Shown piece by piece: positions 12,660 to 29,314 of a stretch of 64,000 nt of DNA. The DNA is from Linyphia triangularis (lineage: Eukaryota > Arthropoda > Arachnida > Araneae > Linyphiidae): contig OZ021721.1 in NCBI GenBank assembly GCA_963978545.1, positions 43,338,485 to 43,402,484 of the forward strand, written 5' to 3'. The position numbers and the translations under genes were made by a program. Numbering within the stretch: the first letter of the stretch is position 1; each line of letters begins with the position of its first letter. The notes beneath the pieces were generated by a model. That model was not told where the DNA came from and did no database searches. It saw nothing but the letters and a program-made list of their open reading frames with translations.

Positions 12660-13800
12660 TTTCAACAATAGGGCTACACTTTATTACGAAAGTATAACAT
12701 TTAGACTATTCCGAGATACCCAAATTTAATGAGAAACGCCTTCCAGGAGGTCTTTCAAGGGGAAAGTTCTACTCATTTTTGTCTTGAATGGGAGGAAATA
12801 TGGAAAATTCTCTTTTAAACAAAGCAGTCATCAGAACGAAATCATAGCTGTATTCTGATAATAAAAAATAAATAAAAAATTGCTAACTTTATTTTACTTC
12901 TGTTAGAGGGTGCTATAGTCGCTTTGAGATAGTATTGAGCTGAAGTGGTTGTATGTGATTTTTTAGCAACAGCTACAAGACAACTATACTGTATTGAAAC
13001 ATCTAACATGGAGAACTAATTATTGGGTATCCATAATATAAGGAAAAACGCCTTCCAGTAGGTTTTTCAAGGGAAACTGGAACGCATTTTTGTCTTGAAT
13101 GGAAGGTAATATGGAAAACTTCCATTAAGTAACACATTAATTCGAACAGATCGTAATAAAATTCAGATAATCAAATAAACCAATATCTAAATTTATTACT
13201 GTTAGGAGTCGTTTTGGAAAAGTATTGAACTTAACTGGTTTTATAAGCTACAAGACCAGCGGACTATACGGCTCGGAAACATTGTAAAACTTGGGCAGTT
13301 CAATTTTGGTTTATTCAAATTATAATGAGGAATGCCTTCTGTGAGGTCTTTTAAAAGGAAAATGAAAAGTATTTTTCATTTGATTTTGGGAATTTCATTC
13401 GTCTTGTTCTGATTATTGTGTTGCTTGACGGAAATGTTCCCTATTTCCTTCCATTCAAAATGAAAATGCATTTCAGTGTCTTATTGAAAGACCTCCTGGA
13501 AGGTGTTCCTCGTTAAAATATGGCTAATCTAATAATGAGTTGCCCATGTTTAGGATGTCTCCATGCAATTTTACAAAGCGACTACAACGTCCCCTATCAA
13601 TAATAAATTGAACTCAGTGATTTATTTGATGACATGAATTTAGTTATGATCTCTTTTTAATTACTGTCCTGCTTGATGGAAGTTTTCCATATCTCCTTCC
13701 ATACAAGACGAAAATGCGTTTCATTTTCCCCTTTAAAGATCTCCTGGGAGGCATAATATTTTTGTAGCTCAGGAATTGTTCAGCTGTAACGATGTCTAAA
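12660..13800. repeat. Array of about 300-bp repeat units, direct then inverted
   Basis: The block GCCTTCCAGGAGGTCTTTC, followed by a 'tttgtcttgaatgg.agg.aatatgg.aaa' segment, occurs near 12738, 13049 and 13332 in the plus orientation. It occurs again in reverse complement near 13440-13510 and 13670-13750. Other shared words (a 'gtcgctttg...gtattga' block, an 'acat..aacatggg' block) show that each unit is roughly 300 bp. The orientation change is at about 13420, so the array as a whole can fold back. Unit borders are approximate and the units are diverged. Confidence 0.65.
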
Positions 13801-13878
13801 TGTCTGTCAAAAAAAAAAAAAAATCAAATATAACTTATTCAAATCAATACTTTCAAAGTCGACTGCAGCATCACATAC

Positions 13879-13881
<3 letters not shown>

Positions 13882-13957
<76 letters not shown>
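13882..13957. repeat. (TA)n tract
   Basis: Uninterrupted 76-bp TA repeat inside the 2.9-kb element, just after the end of the inverted array. Confidence 0.95.
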
Positions 13958-13960
<3 letters not shown>

Positions 13961-14434
13961 TTTTGATTTTCATAAATTTTATTGAATATTCAATAAAGGT
14001 ACAAGTTGTTTCAATCCCCTTTTTATAACGGTTTCAAGATATTAATTTTTAAAGATGGGATATCACTTTTGGAACACATTTTTATTCGAATTTATTAAGA
14101 AAGTGGTAAATTTCAGAACATTCGTAAATGGAATCAAAAAGCATTAAAACATATAAAATTCCAAAACTTCTTTATATATCTTCATTTGACATGCTTGGCT
14201 GATTCTGAAAATAATAAAACAAACTGAGACAACAAACGATATTTAAAACAAATGAAATAAAAATTGCGAATTAAAAAATATATTGGCGTCAAAACAATCA
14301 CCAATTTGATGTGGGCGATGCTTAAGTCCTATCTTTGGAAAGGTGTGGGCAACTTGTATTTTATTCACTGTCATTGGTACGTTTGGAGTCGGTAATAGGG
14401 TTTTCATCCTTGCTCTGCCTGAAAAGAGTCCCAA

Positions 14435-14438
<4 letters not shown>

Positions 14439-14481
<43 letters not shown>
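14439..14481. repeat. Poly-A run
   Basis: 43 consecutive A, near the right end of the 2.9-kb element. The 76- and 83-codon frames that cross it are poly-Lys or poly-Phe artefacts. Confidence 0.95.
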
Positions 14482-14486
<5 letters not shown>

Positions 14487-14599
14487 TGATCCATACATTT
14501 TTAATTGCGATCCCAACAATAAATTCGAAAAATGCCTTTTTCCCCCTAGAATACGCTTGTACTAAGGAAGTGCGGTTGTTTCTGAACACCCTGTATAAA

Positions 14600-15424
14600 T
14601 TAATAACTATAATGTATATATGCTTAAAACTGGGGGCAACCTAAGTTTTCAAAATTAACAATATGATATTGTAGCAACAAATCTTATCAGACATACTATT
14701 CAAAACAACACCAATTGTGTGCAATATGGGTATTATAAACTAATAACATGTCATTTATTCTGCTATAAAAATTATTTCAGATGTTTTTTATTTAAAATAA
14801 ATATGGATACAAAATCATCAAATAACGAAAACACTGAATATTTTAAACTAAAATAGCAAGGAATGCGTCTTAATATTTTAGCAATGTTTTCTACTTTTGA
14901 AACTTGCATTTAAAACTTTATACATAGAGACTTAACCATATCCATCATATTTCAGGTTATCATCAATTCAAAAAATTTACCTCACCATGGTTTTCCAAAT
15001 TATCGATAATATTCCAAATAAAGTTCAGTTTATCTATATGCTCAATAACTACTGAGTAAATTTTACTTCTTATGGGACAAAAAGCTCCAAGTTAGAATAT
15101 GAAAAACTCTACCTTCTTAAAAAACACTCTACTTTTTTCCAGAGACAGCACTGTAATTTAAAAGAGTACTCCACCTGTAATGCATAAAACAACAGGTTTG
15201 CTATCTCTTCTTTAACTTTGTAATGCGACTACGCTCCACAGCTCGTGTAAACATACCTTTCTTTAAAGCATGAGGATGACGTTCCCATGAAATAGAATGA
15301 CGGATGTTGTTTGGTTCTAAGAGCCAACCTTCTATCACACACGGATATGTCTGCTTTTACTAGACTTAAATTCATTCTTATATTCATGCTCAATGCATGC
15401 AGACACTTTTTTAGGACATCTTCA
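14600..15424. other. Intergenic AT-rich DNA, no gene seen
   Basis: Short unrelated frames only. Around 15215-15420 the base composition is a little less AT-biased, but no motif is recognisable. Confidence 0.45.
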
Positions 15425-15945
15425 TATAACATAGAACTATTAGATAATGTTTGGATCTTTTCTAAAAATCCTTTTCGATTCTCTCTTGTAGCAATTTTTT
15501 TCTGGACTTTTGTTTTGAACGGATTCCTAGAAACAAGGGGGTAAGCAAAAAAGGTATATATTTATGATCATCATATAAACTTGTAGATGCAGTTTATGAA
15601 AATCGTTGCAGATAGTTCAGTTAACGTATGTGCTTTTGTTTTTAGCATATATTTTATACCTGATACTATACTAATATTTCAATGTTACATTTAGGTTCAG
15701 CGCATTCATACTCTTTTGGAATAAGAGATGTTTTTCATGTAACTCAGGATTGTTAGATAATACTTGGATCTTTCCTACAGATCCTTTTCAATTCTCCAAG
15801 GTAACAAATTCTTTTTCTGGACTTCCTCTGTATACGGAAACCTATTCGAGTCTTTTAGATCTAGATACAAGAGAGAGACTTGAAGGGTATAAATATTTAG
15901 GTATCATGCCAAATTGCGGATACAGTTTATGAAAAGCGGTGCTGA
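15425..15945. repeat. Two direct repeat units of about 200 bp, 315 bp apart
   Basis: Segment 15425-15630 is repeated, diverged, at 15742-15945. Shared words include TTAGATAATRYTTGGATCTT, then ATCCTTTT, then TTCTGGACTT, and later GCAGTTTATGAAAA/ACAGTTTATGAAAA at corresponding offsets. The repeat is not open in a common frame, so it looks like a non-coding segmental or element-derived duplication. Confidence 0.6.
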
Positions 15946-16525
15946 GAATTCACTTCTATTTCCGCTTTCCTCCCACAGGTGAAGACGTCCAGTGGGAAAA
16001 CTTCTATTTCCACGGCCACTACTCGAAATCGCTATTTGCTGAATTTCGATCAAACTTAAAGCGCTGAGGAAAAACGGGTTTTCTTAGGAAACACCCTTCG
16101 AAAAAATAAATGCAACATGCATTTGTAAATGTGAGTGCATTTAAAAACTTTCAACGCTTTTCGGGTGGTTATTCGAAAGGGAATTGGTTCAACTATCTTC
16201 GCAAGTTTCGTAAAGAAACTGATTTCTTTCCAAGCAGCTATTCATCAGAATAGTGTTGAAGCTGAAAGCCTATATTTGTGTGTGCTTCATACAATGATTG
16301 AAAACTAATAAAAATTCAGGAATGCAGTTAATCAAAACATATTAAAAAATTGTAAATTCTAAAATGGACAATACCAAAGCGTATGATTTAAGTTTAGGTT
16401 ATTTTTAGTACTTGGCTACCAACCAAGGATTTATTTAATTTAATTATTTTCGTGTAGTTTTTGTTAATGAAATATTAGCAACAAAATAACTCTTCTGTTT
16501 TTTAATAAGCTAGATTTAATTTTTA

Positions 16526-16700
16526 GCCAATATCGATGCGCAGCTGTGGTCGATCTTGATTAACAGTTTTGGGGAAAAGCTTTTTGACCAGTATTGATGA
16601 GCAACTTTGGCCAATATTGATGAGCAGTTTTGCAAAGTATTGATGTTCAGTTTTGGACAATACTTCCATCACCAAGCAATATCGAAGTGCAGTTTAGGGT
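16526..16700. repeat. Degenerate ~24-bp minisatellite
   Basis: About six imperfect units on the pattern CCAATATTGATGAGCAGTTT with a TGG spacer, varying by point changes and small insertions. The flanks are ordinary AT-rich DNA. Confidence 0.65.
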
Positions 16701-18341
16701 TTACATTTATGAACTTTCTTTTTGCGAAAGAAAGTAGGGTGTTCAATATATTTCTTATATGCGTTTTAGAGACAATTCAGTGATGTCCTAGTACAGTAAT
16801 ACATTATTGTCCAGAAAAGTTTAATATTTTTAAGATTATGCCTAAACTTTCCAAAAATATTGTTTATATCCAAAAACTAAAAAATCATATTTAAATAGCA
16901 AAATGTCTCTGGCATTCCAGGAGTTGGCAAGATATATGCAATTTTAAACTATACAAATGATATTAAATTATGTTTAGTAAAAAATTAAGTTGTTTTTACC
17001 AGACAGTACAGTATACTATAACCCCTATAGGTTAACATTTACTGAAAGTTTCTATGCTAATTAAAATTTTATAAAAATAGAAAGTTGATTCCTAAATTGT
17101 AAAATATCTTTTTTTGTACATATTTATTTATGAAAGGGCACTTTGCATTTTTAAAAAGTTTAAAAAGTTTTTTAAAAGTATCTAAAATTTTCTCCATTCA
17201 TTTTAAATAAATAGGTGGTAAATAAATATCGTTTTAGTGATTTTATTCATTTTATACCGTAATATTGTACAATTATAATAGAAATATAGTGGATTAAAAT
17301 AGCTGACCCCCAAAGAAAAAAGTACTCCCCTGAGGTTATATGACAGAAAGATCTATTATTTTACATAATTTACAAGAGTCTTAACATGAATGTCTCCATA
17401 AAATGATTAATTTCTCCAATTTTATGCATTTTAAGTGCGTTCTATCGATCGATAATTTCAACCCAATAAAATTTAATTAAAATTCTATGGCTTGAAAACC
17501 ATGCTTAATTTAAGGGAGCATGTTTTTCAAGCCACTTCTGCAGTGAATAAAGTAATAAAAAATATACAAATTTGATACCAACTATAAAAATATTTTATCT
17601 TCCTTTGAAGTTTCAAATTTTGCAGCTTGTTTTTTCTTAATCCTTTCGTTGCATTTACCATCCCAATCAATTGATCCTGACCGGGTCTTCCCAACCCTTC
17701 TAGTGATGGTAGCGGTGACAACGTCTTCATACTTTACCTTGAAACTAGTTGTAAAATAAGATTTAAGTTTAATAAGATTAAAAGTCTGAATTCGAAAAGA
17801 GAAAACATCATTTAGTTATTTTACTTCATTTGCATGGCACATAATAATAAAAAATTGGGATTTTTTTAAGTGTTTCAACAACTAACTTATGTTTGATAAA
17901 GTTAGTCATAAATCAAGATTTACTCATTCGAAAGGCGGTGTGAAATTAGCAACCCCCTTACATTTCAATCTATGTTTACATACATAAGTATGCATATTAT
18001 CAATTACACAAGTAACATTTAACGTTTAGACCATTGATGCTTATTCTTCCTAAAACTATTTTGGTTGAGGAACAATAAAAATGAACTGCATTTAAGTCGT
18101 AAATTCATGTTTAAACGATAGTTATGTTTCTGTTTAATAATGAATTACAAATATGAGCATGCAAATGTTGTACAATTGTTTTATTCCTTAAAAAAAAAAA
18201 AAAAAAAAAAAACAAATCTATGTTTTGCTTTTAAAAATTATTTTTTCCCTAATATAATTTAATACTTTTTCTTAAAGTTAAAACAGCGTACGAAAACTGA
18301 ATTTTAATACAATCATGACATTTTATACATACACAGACATA
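16701..18341. other. Intergenic AT-rich DNA, no gene seen
   Basis: No coding or RNA feature was found. A 23-A run lies at about 18190-18212, shortly before the fold-back element. Confidence 0.5.
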
Positions 18342-18343
18342 TA

Positions 18344-19047
18344 CAGGGTGGTCATAAAAAAACTTGGCTGATACATGGACTTCTAGCTGCCGCTCTCTTT
18401 AACAAATCGAGATGAGACTTCAGGTATAGTTATTCAGAGGTATGAACTCGAGATTCTGTGAATGGTAACAAAATAGTGCTCACAGTTACGGTTATAGACA
18501 CAGAAATTCGAAATTTTCGAATGGCAACGTTAACTTTTTCTTGGTAAGCGCATAGGATAACTCTAAAATACTAAAAAAAAAAAAAAAATCACTCTGTGAA
18601 CGGAAAAAAACCAAACATGATTGGCAGATATTCAGAGTAGAAATTGCCTGTGATGGCACCCAAGCGAAAAATGTGTAATACCAATCTGTGTTGTCATCAA
18701 TGCTTGGTGTCTTTGGCCTCCGTCATATGCAAATTTCTTCCATGAGCACCGACTATGTTTTTGTTGGCCTTTCGCAGAGCTGTTTTTTGTGCACGGATAA
18801 CGCGTCCTTTTTTTGTGATACACGTACCGTTTTAACACTCTTTAGGATTTTAGCACGTGCTGAGCATTTTACGACAAGAAAAAATGCGCAGTGCCATTCG
18901 AAAATTTCGATCTTCTGTGCCTATTACCGTAACCGTGGGTGCCATTTTGTTGTCATTCACAGAATCTCGAGCTCATACCTCTGAATAACTCATCGATATA
19001 GATAAACAACTGGATAGACTGCTATGATTTAATTTATGACCACCCTA
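18344..19047. mobile_element. 704-bp fold-back DNA element
   Basis: The ends are inverted copies of YAGGGTGGTCATAAA, and both sides are flanked by TA (18342-18343 and 19048-19049), consistent with Tc1/mariner-type insertion. The inverted arms extend about 190 bp inward with matching blocks: TTATTCAGAGGTATGA, CTCGAGATTCTGTGAATG, AACAAAATRG, GTTACGGTTA, CACAGAA, CGAAAATTTCG. The unpaired middle (about 18540-18880) carries no recognisable transposase. It is a non-autonomous fold-back element. Confidence 0.75.
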
Positions 19048-19049
19048 TA

Positions 19050-24244
<5,195 letters not shown>

Positions 24245-26235
24245 CAGTACTCAAACAAAAAGTCCAAACGATGGCTATATCTTCAGTTTTAAAAGTCATA
24301 AAATAATGTGATTAGCACCAAAATTTTTTGTTTTCAATTTTTTAAATATCTGGTAAAAAAAATATTGGGGAGGTGGCTGTATAGTAAGTTAATGTAACTG
24401 TAACTATAAAAATTTCAATACGAATCCATGTTTGCATATGTTCTTTTATTCGGAATACTTCGTTCCCTCTAATACCAAAATTTCAGATCATTATGTTAAA
24501 AAACACATTACTTACGAACGAAAATGTTTTGGCCGATCTTCAGGTGAATCTCAATATTCAGAAGAGTATTTTTAAGATTATACCTTAAAGCTGGGAGGTA
24601 TCAACGTTTGCTTGTTTCAGGGTGGCGTGTTTTACGATGTTATACAAATACAAGTATTAATCTCAAATTACAAAGATCCTTTTCTTATTTATAGTTTTAT
24701 GTTTAACAGCAGATTAATACAAAATCAACAATATAACTCAAAGTAACATAATTTTTCTATATGGTTATATGTGAGCAAAATTCCCACGAACAAAATTAAA
24801 TAATGGAATTTACAGGGTGGTCAGCATAAAAGAGACACCAGATTATTTTCAAAACCTAATCGATTATTTGGAATTACGTTTAATGATATGAAATCAGAAC
24901 CATCTTATACACTTGCCATTCTGTATAATTGCAGAAATATAACGTATACATATGTCATCATATTACTGTTGATTATAAAATTGATAAAAATTTAGGTACT
25001 TGCAAACAGTAATCAACAAAGTGTAATTTTTTTATAGAAACGTTAAGCTGTAAACACAAATGTAAGGGTGTCGTGTGTACCTAGGACCACCTTAATGCAC
25101 AAAAAAGGAGCCAAATAGAATGTGAAACTGATATGCATGGGTCTTTATAGTAATTACTTTCCATTGGGATTAACATAAATACTTGAAATAGTAGTTTCTG
25201 TCAAAGAGAAGGTTTTTAAGAAATTTCCCAAATGGCCCTAAGTACAGTATGCAAAAATCCAAACGATGGCTATATCTTGTATTCTAATTGATGAAATTTA
25301 AAACGACAAGTGCCGTTGTAAATCATGGAAGGTCTTTATTAATTGTATATAATACTTTTTTCAAGAGAGGTCATCTACATATTAAAACCAAACCAAATTT
25401 TAAAAAATTCAATGGCAGCCCCATAATATTATATACCATATTTAGATATAGAATACAAAAAAAAAAAAAAAAAAGAAATTGGTAAATTCCGAATTTTATA
25501 ATTTTCCGATGAGTGGTTAGCAATTTAATTGATGTAAAAAAATTACAAATTGATGTTAAAAAGAAAATTTGTTTTTTTTAACCATAAATTCTTAAATAGT
25601 TACTATATTTTAGCAATTTTTGTTGCAAATGATAGTTTATTAAAAGGCCAAACATGAATAACATGCAACTTTTGTATTAAACAGTTTTTTAATATTTAAT
25701 TATTAATTAATAAAATAAGTTTTACATTTTTTTTAATAGAAACATGTATTTTTTGTCTTCCATTAAAATTATCATGGTCGAACATCTCTCCAGAATGTTT
25801 TTTCATTCCGTTTTGACTTTAGCTTCTCAATATTTTAGCAAACATGTAAAAAAGCTCACTTTAAGGGACAGTGTAATAGATTACGTCTTGAAGCACGCAA
25901 AACGTTTGCTTCTTCCAATGCTAGCGATTCACCCTCAAGATCGGTCAAAACATTTTCGCTCATAAGTGACGGGTTTCTCAACATAATGATATGAAATTTG
26001 GTATTTAGGGTAAACTAAGTATTCTAAGTCGAATAAAAACATAAAATATAGGGGTTCGTATTGAAATTTTCAAAGATAGAGTTGCATTTATTTAGTATAC
26101 AGCCCCATAAGAAAAAATTTTTGCACCAGACATGTAGAAAATTGTAAACAAAGCATTTTGGTGCAAACTGCAAGATTCTACGACAATTAGAACCGAAGAT
26201 ATAGCCATCGTTCTATTTTTTTTTTTAGCGTACTA
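24245..26235. mobile_element. About 2-kb fold-back element with ~300-bp inverted arms
   Basis: The left arm (24245 to about 24555) is repeated in reverse complement at about 25925-26235. Matching blocks, from outside inward, include AACGATGGCTATATCTTC, GCACCAAAAT, TGTTTNCAATTTT, GGCTGTATA, AAAATTTCAATACGAA, ATTCGRNTTAGAATACTT-like words, TCATTATGTT, and GCGAAAATGTTTTG followed by CCGATCTT. It ends in YAGTAC. The central part contains a direct-orientation copy of the same end family (25245) and a CAGGGTGGTCA word (24814), so it is a composite. A 73-codon frame at 25744-25965 shows no motif. No transposase was seen. Confidence 0.65.
25245..25465 (+). repeat. Dispersed repeat copy, CAGTA-end family
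   Basis: It begins after TA with CAGTATGCAAAAATCC, then AAACGATGGCTATATCTTG. It is closely similar to 63758-64000 over about 200 bp (shared GGTCATCTACATATTAAAAC and GGCAGCCCCATAATATTATA). It lies inside the fold-back element and belongs to the same end family, in the orientation of its left arm. Confidence 0.7.
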
Positions 26236-26686
26236 GTAGCTGGTTTACCTACCGCCATCCTCTTAAAGTTAGATTTCACTCCTTAATGAATAGAAAACAA
26301 ACATACACAGATGAATTTTACAAAAGAAATAATATCAAGTAATTATCAGTCATTAGTTTATCATATAATAACTATAATAAATTGAAATGTGTCAAATCAT
26401 TAGTGAATTCTAAATTTTTTCATATTGAAAAACTGATTTCAAAAATGAACTGTAAGCACTGTCGCTTTGAAGTACCGACAAATTTTGGTTTTTGCAATTT
26501 AAACACAATATTTTTGTTCTCAATTTCAGAAACAACATCTTTAACATAGGGACACTTATTTGAACGGGCAGTTTTTCTCAAATATTAAACACTATATTTC
26601 TCCTCTTTAACGTCTATTTTTCCTGCTACATAAAAATATTCATTTTTTGTTGTTGTTGTTGTTGTAATTTTGTTAAATCATAAACC

Positions 26687-26950
26687 CTATTTCCAGCCCC
26701 CTGTTAGAATGTTTAAAGGAGTAAAGGCTAAAAGATAGGATTTGTCAACATTCTCCGCAACGTCGTATATAGTGATTGGTTTTTCAGGGTATGTCAGCAT
26801 ACAATTACTGCAAGCTGTACTGTAATATTTTTTAACCCTCTCTCTGCGTGAAACGCTTTCTGCCAGATATCTTTGAGCTTTGAAAAGATCGCGCAAATTG
26901 CTACAAAAAATGCTTGTATATTTCGCAGAAATGTGGACATCCAACCCCAT
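26687..26950 (-). pseudogene. Pogo/Tigger-like (DDE_1) transposase fragment
   Basis: The minus-strand frame gives LDVHISAKYTSIFCSNL near its start, then RERVKKYYSTACSNCM and KPITIYDVAENVDKS, then FTPLNILTGG before a stop. In pogo/Tigger-type transposases with a DDE_1 endonuclease, the 'LDNH' block carries the second catalytic Asp; it is followed by an 'LKKYYN.A...W' block and then by 'P(V/M)TIYD(V/I)...FTP.NI..GF..TGI'. The match in order and spacing is good. The fragment lacks the N-terminal CENP-B/HTH region and the first catalytic Asp, and the reading breaks at the expected GF.TGI motif. It is a dead piece with no TIRs found nearby. Confidence 0.6.
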
Positions 26951-28250
26951 CTGTTAACTTAGATTTGAATAAACAATTAAGCATCACAGAAAAGCCAACA
27001 TGAAACTATGAACGGGGAAAGAGCGAGTTGCACAGTTAAATAGACGGCAAAAATGCATCCCCGCCGAAGTTGCGGACGGGGAGCGATAGGGTTATAGAGT
27101 CCAAACAAACTTCTGTTGTTTGATCCTTTAAAAATACTGCAGTTTGTTTTTATAAATTCTCATATTTATTTAAACAAATTAATAATACTGAATAATATTT
27201 ATAATAGCAAATACAGTTTTTAAAAGACAAGATCATTGAAAGTTCCAGAGCGTAATATATAGGCCTCTCATTTAAATAGTAACCATTAAAAAAAACTTGA
27301 CTGATTCAAAATGGCTCAGATAATTAAGGCCATTTTCTTCCATTTATTAATAAACTTTTTCAATAAAAACAAACAAACATTAACGATATGACTGCAGTTG
27401 TACCTAGTTCCATGGACATAAGTACAAGGCAGCTATGTGGCCATATGTAGAAGACTTGGTAGTTTCATTCAAAATGTCTTCTATTGAAAAATGCACTTTG
27501 TGAAGGGACTTATTTAAAAATCTCGTTTAGTACTTTCTTAGGTATTGAAAGCTGATTTAAGTGCTGAGCGAAAATTTGCATTTTCCAAGGTCGTATACAT
27601 GTGACGCAATAGTTGCCTGAGATAAAAGCGAATCTGTCTTTCCTTTTTCGACTGATTGCAATGATGCCTCGCAACGTGCAGTTTTCCCAAAATGAATAAA
27701 TTTGGGAATTCAAAACTTAATTTTTAATTTTTATCACAAAGTCTGTAATTGTGTGATGTTATTTAAACATATTTAATTATTATTATTGTCTTGATGTTAT
27801 TCATAATTAAAAATGATTTTGAAATTGTCACTCATCTTTTTCAATTAGTAAAATAAAAAAGACCGATGTCTATAAACTTTTGGGACGCACTGTAACATGC
27901 CATAGTTTTCTTTTTTAAGATTTCAAAATGGCTGCCAATAGAGGAATTGGATGTTCCCACTAACTCAAGTGAGTAATAAAACTTAGAACTAAACATTATT
28001 CAATAAAAAGGGGGGGGGGAGGGGCCTAGGTACATAGGTCTCCCCTAATATGATTGTTGCAATTTTTATTAATATAATTTAATTTGTAATTGTTTATTAA
28101 ATACAAAATAATTCCTAACATCCGCGTCTATATCTTTTTAGATTGCAAACAAATTTACATGTGACAGGATCGTATTATGCATACAATCTTTGTCAATAAC
28201 ATTCGGAATCGTTGTTGACTAAGTTTCAACAATAAACTTGTTTTAAATTA
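26951..28250. other. Intergenic DNA with unresolved repeat remnants
   Basis: Contains a short GC-richer patch (about 27000-27110) and a minus-strand frame at 27510-27713 without a recognised motif. The word TTTTGGGACGCACTGTA near 27880 resembles a mariner-type terminus, but no opposite end was identified. There is a 9-G run at about 28011. Confidence 0.4.
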
Positions 28251-28499
28251 TGTACAATCACTTCCAAAAGTTAAGCCCGGAGAGGAAAATGTTAATTTCT
28301 GTAAGTCAATTTGAAATAAAGAAGCAGAAATTTGCTTCAAAGCTAGAACAGCCAATCACGGTTTCGCGTCGAGAATTATGCAAAACAGGCAGTAATATAA
28401 GAAGCCGGCATTGTGAAGAGTTACAGGAGTTACATGTAAGTGCTGATGAAAGGTGTTTAGAACATTCTCACGATTTGTTTTCGCGCTAGACGTGTTTCT

Positions 28500-29314
28500 A
28501 TGACCCCCGCTGAAGATCGATATATTGCTGTTGTAGCCAAGCGGAATCGAAGATCGGCCTCCACTCGTGTGACATCTATGGTTGCAGCGGCCGTTGGTAA
28601 AACGATATATGCCACTACTGTTCGTCGAAGGCTACACATGGATGGATTGTAAGCCCGGGTACCACGAGTTTGTGTTCCTTAATCCGTGCAATTCACTGAT
28701 GATCGAGGTATGCCGGTATGATCGAAAGAGGTATGATCGAAGTAGTGCCGGCAGCATCTGAATTGAATTGTCTGATTGGGGCAACGTTATGTGATCAGAT
28801 GAGCTCAGATTTGCCCTACAACCCGATGATAAGCGTCTATGAATCTGATTGGGGCAACGGTATGTTCACAGATGAGACCAGACTTACCCTACAAGGAGGA
28901 ACTGGAGGGAACAGGACACACGCAATTGGCCCCAGAACATCACGCATTCAGCAATGGAAGCATCATGGTCTGGGCAGGGATTTCATTGGGATATCGCACC
29001 TGCGCATTTCCAGGCGAGGGTTGCTGACGGCTGTACTGTATCGATATGAAGTCTTAGACACCATTGTGAAACTGTACGCTGCAGCAGTTGGTCCTTGTTT
29101 CGTGTAAATGGACGATAAGGCGCGTCCCCATAGAACTGCCACCGTTGACGACATTCTGGAGAGTGAGGGGATCGCGCGTATGAAGTGGCCGGCTTACTCG
29201 CCTGACTTTAATCCTATTGAAATTCTTTGGGATGCCCTCGACCGTGCTGTATGTAGACGTTTCCCTCCTCCAGCCATTCTCAGGGATTTAAAAACTGCCC
29301 TACAGGAGGAATGA
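28500..29314 (+). pseudogene. Tc1-like transposase, broken
   Basis: A DDE transposase that would cut and paste the surrounding element. From the ATG at 28500 the frame reads MTPAEDRYIAVVAKRNRR, part of the second DNA-binding helix-turn-helix, up to a stop at 28650-28652; the first helix-turn-helix is missing. The region of the first catalytic Asp (FTDETRL, about 28865) is preceded by a 73-bp tandem duplication. The last third (29108-29314) is open: MDDKARPHRT...YSPDFNPIEILWD, with second Asp and Glu separated by 34 residues, the D34E signature of Tc1. Stops and frameshifts make it non-functional. Confidence 0.88.
28771..28916 (+). repeat. 73-bp tandem duplication inside Tc1 copy 1
   Basis: TCTGATTGGGGCAACG starts at 28771 and again at 28844, each time followed by the diverged sequence around the first catalytic Asp. 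The same duplication, with a 72-bp period, exists in the other Tc1 copy (53647 and 53719). Confidence 0.85.

Larger units (their letters stand above)
11663..14593. mobile_element. 2.9-kb element bounded by inverted CAGGGTGTTCAGAAA ends
   Basis: The left end reads CAGGGTGTTCAGAAATAATC and continues CGCACTTCCT. The right end is the reverse complement with only two or three changes over 30 bp. The right flank is TA and the left flank TT, consistent with a decayed TA duplication of the Tc1/mariner type. No transposase is recognisable inside, so it is non-autonomous. The interior holds a 28-bp tandem duplication (12443-12498), an array of about 300-bp units (12660-13800), a (TA)n tract and a 43-bp poly-A. 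Composite origin, with later insertions nested in an older MITE, is likely. Confidence 0.6.

Noticed and set aside
27860..27900. Mariner-like terminus TTTTGGGACGCACTGTA
   Set aside because: No matching inverted end or transposase could be found nearby, so it was not listed as an element.
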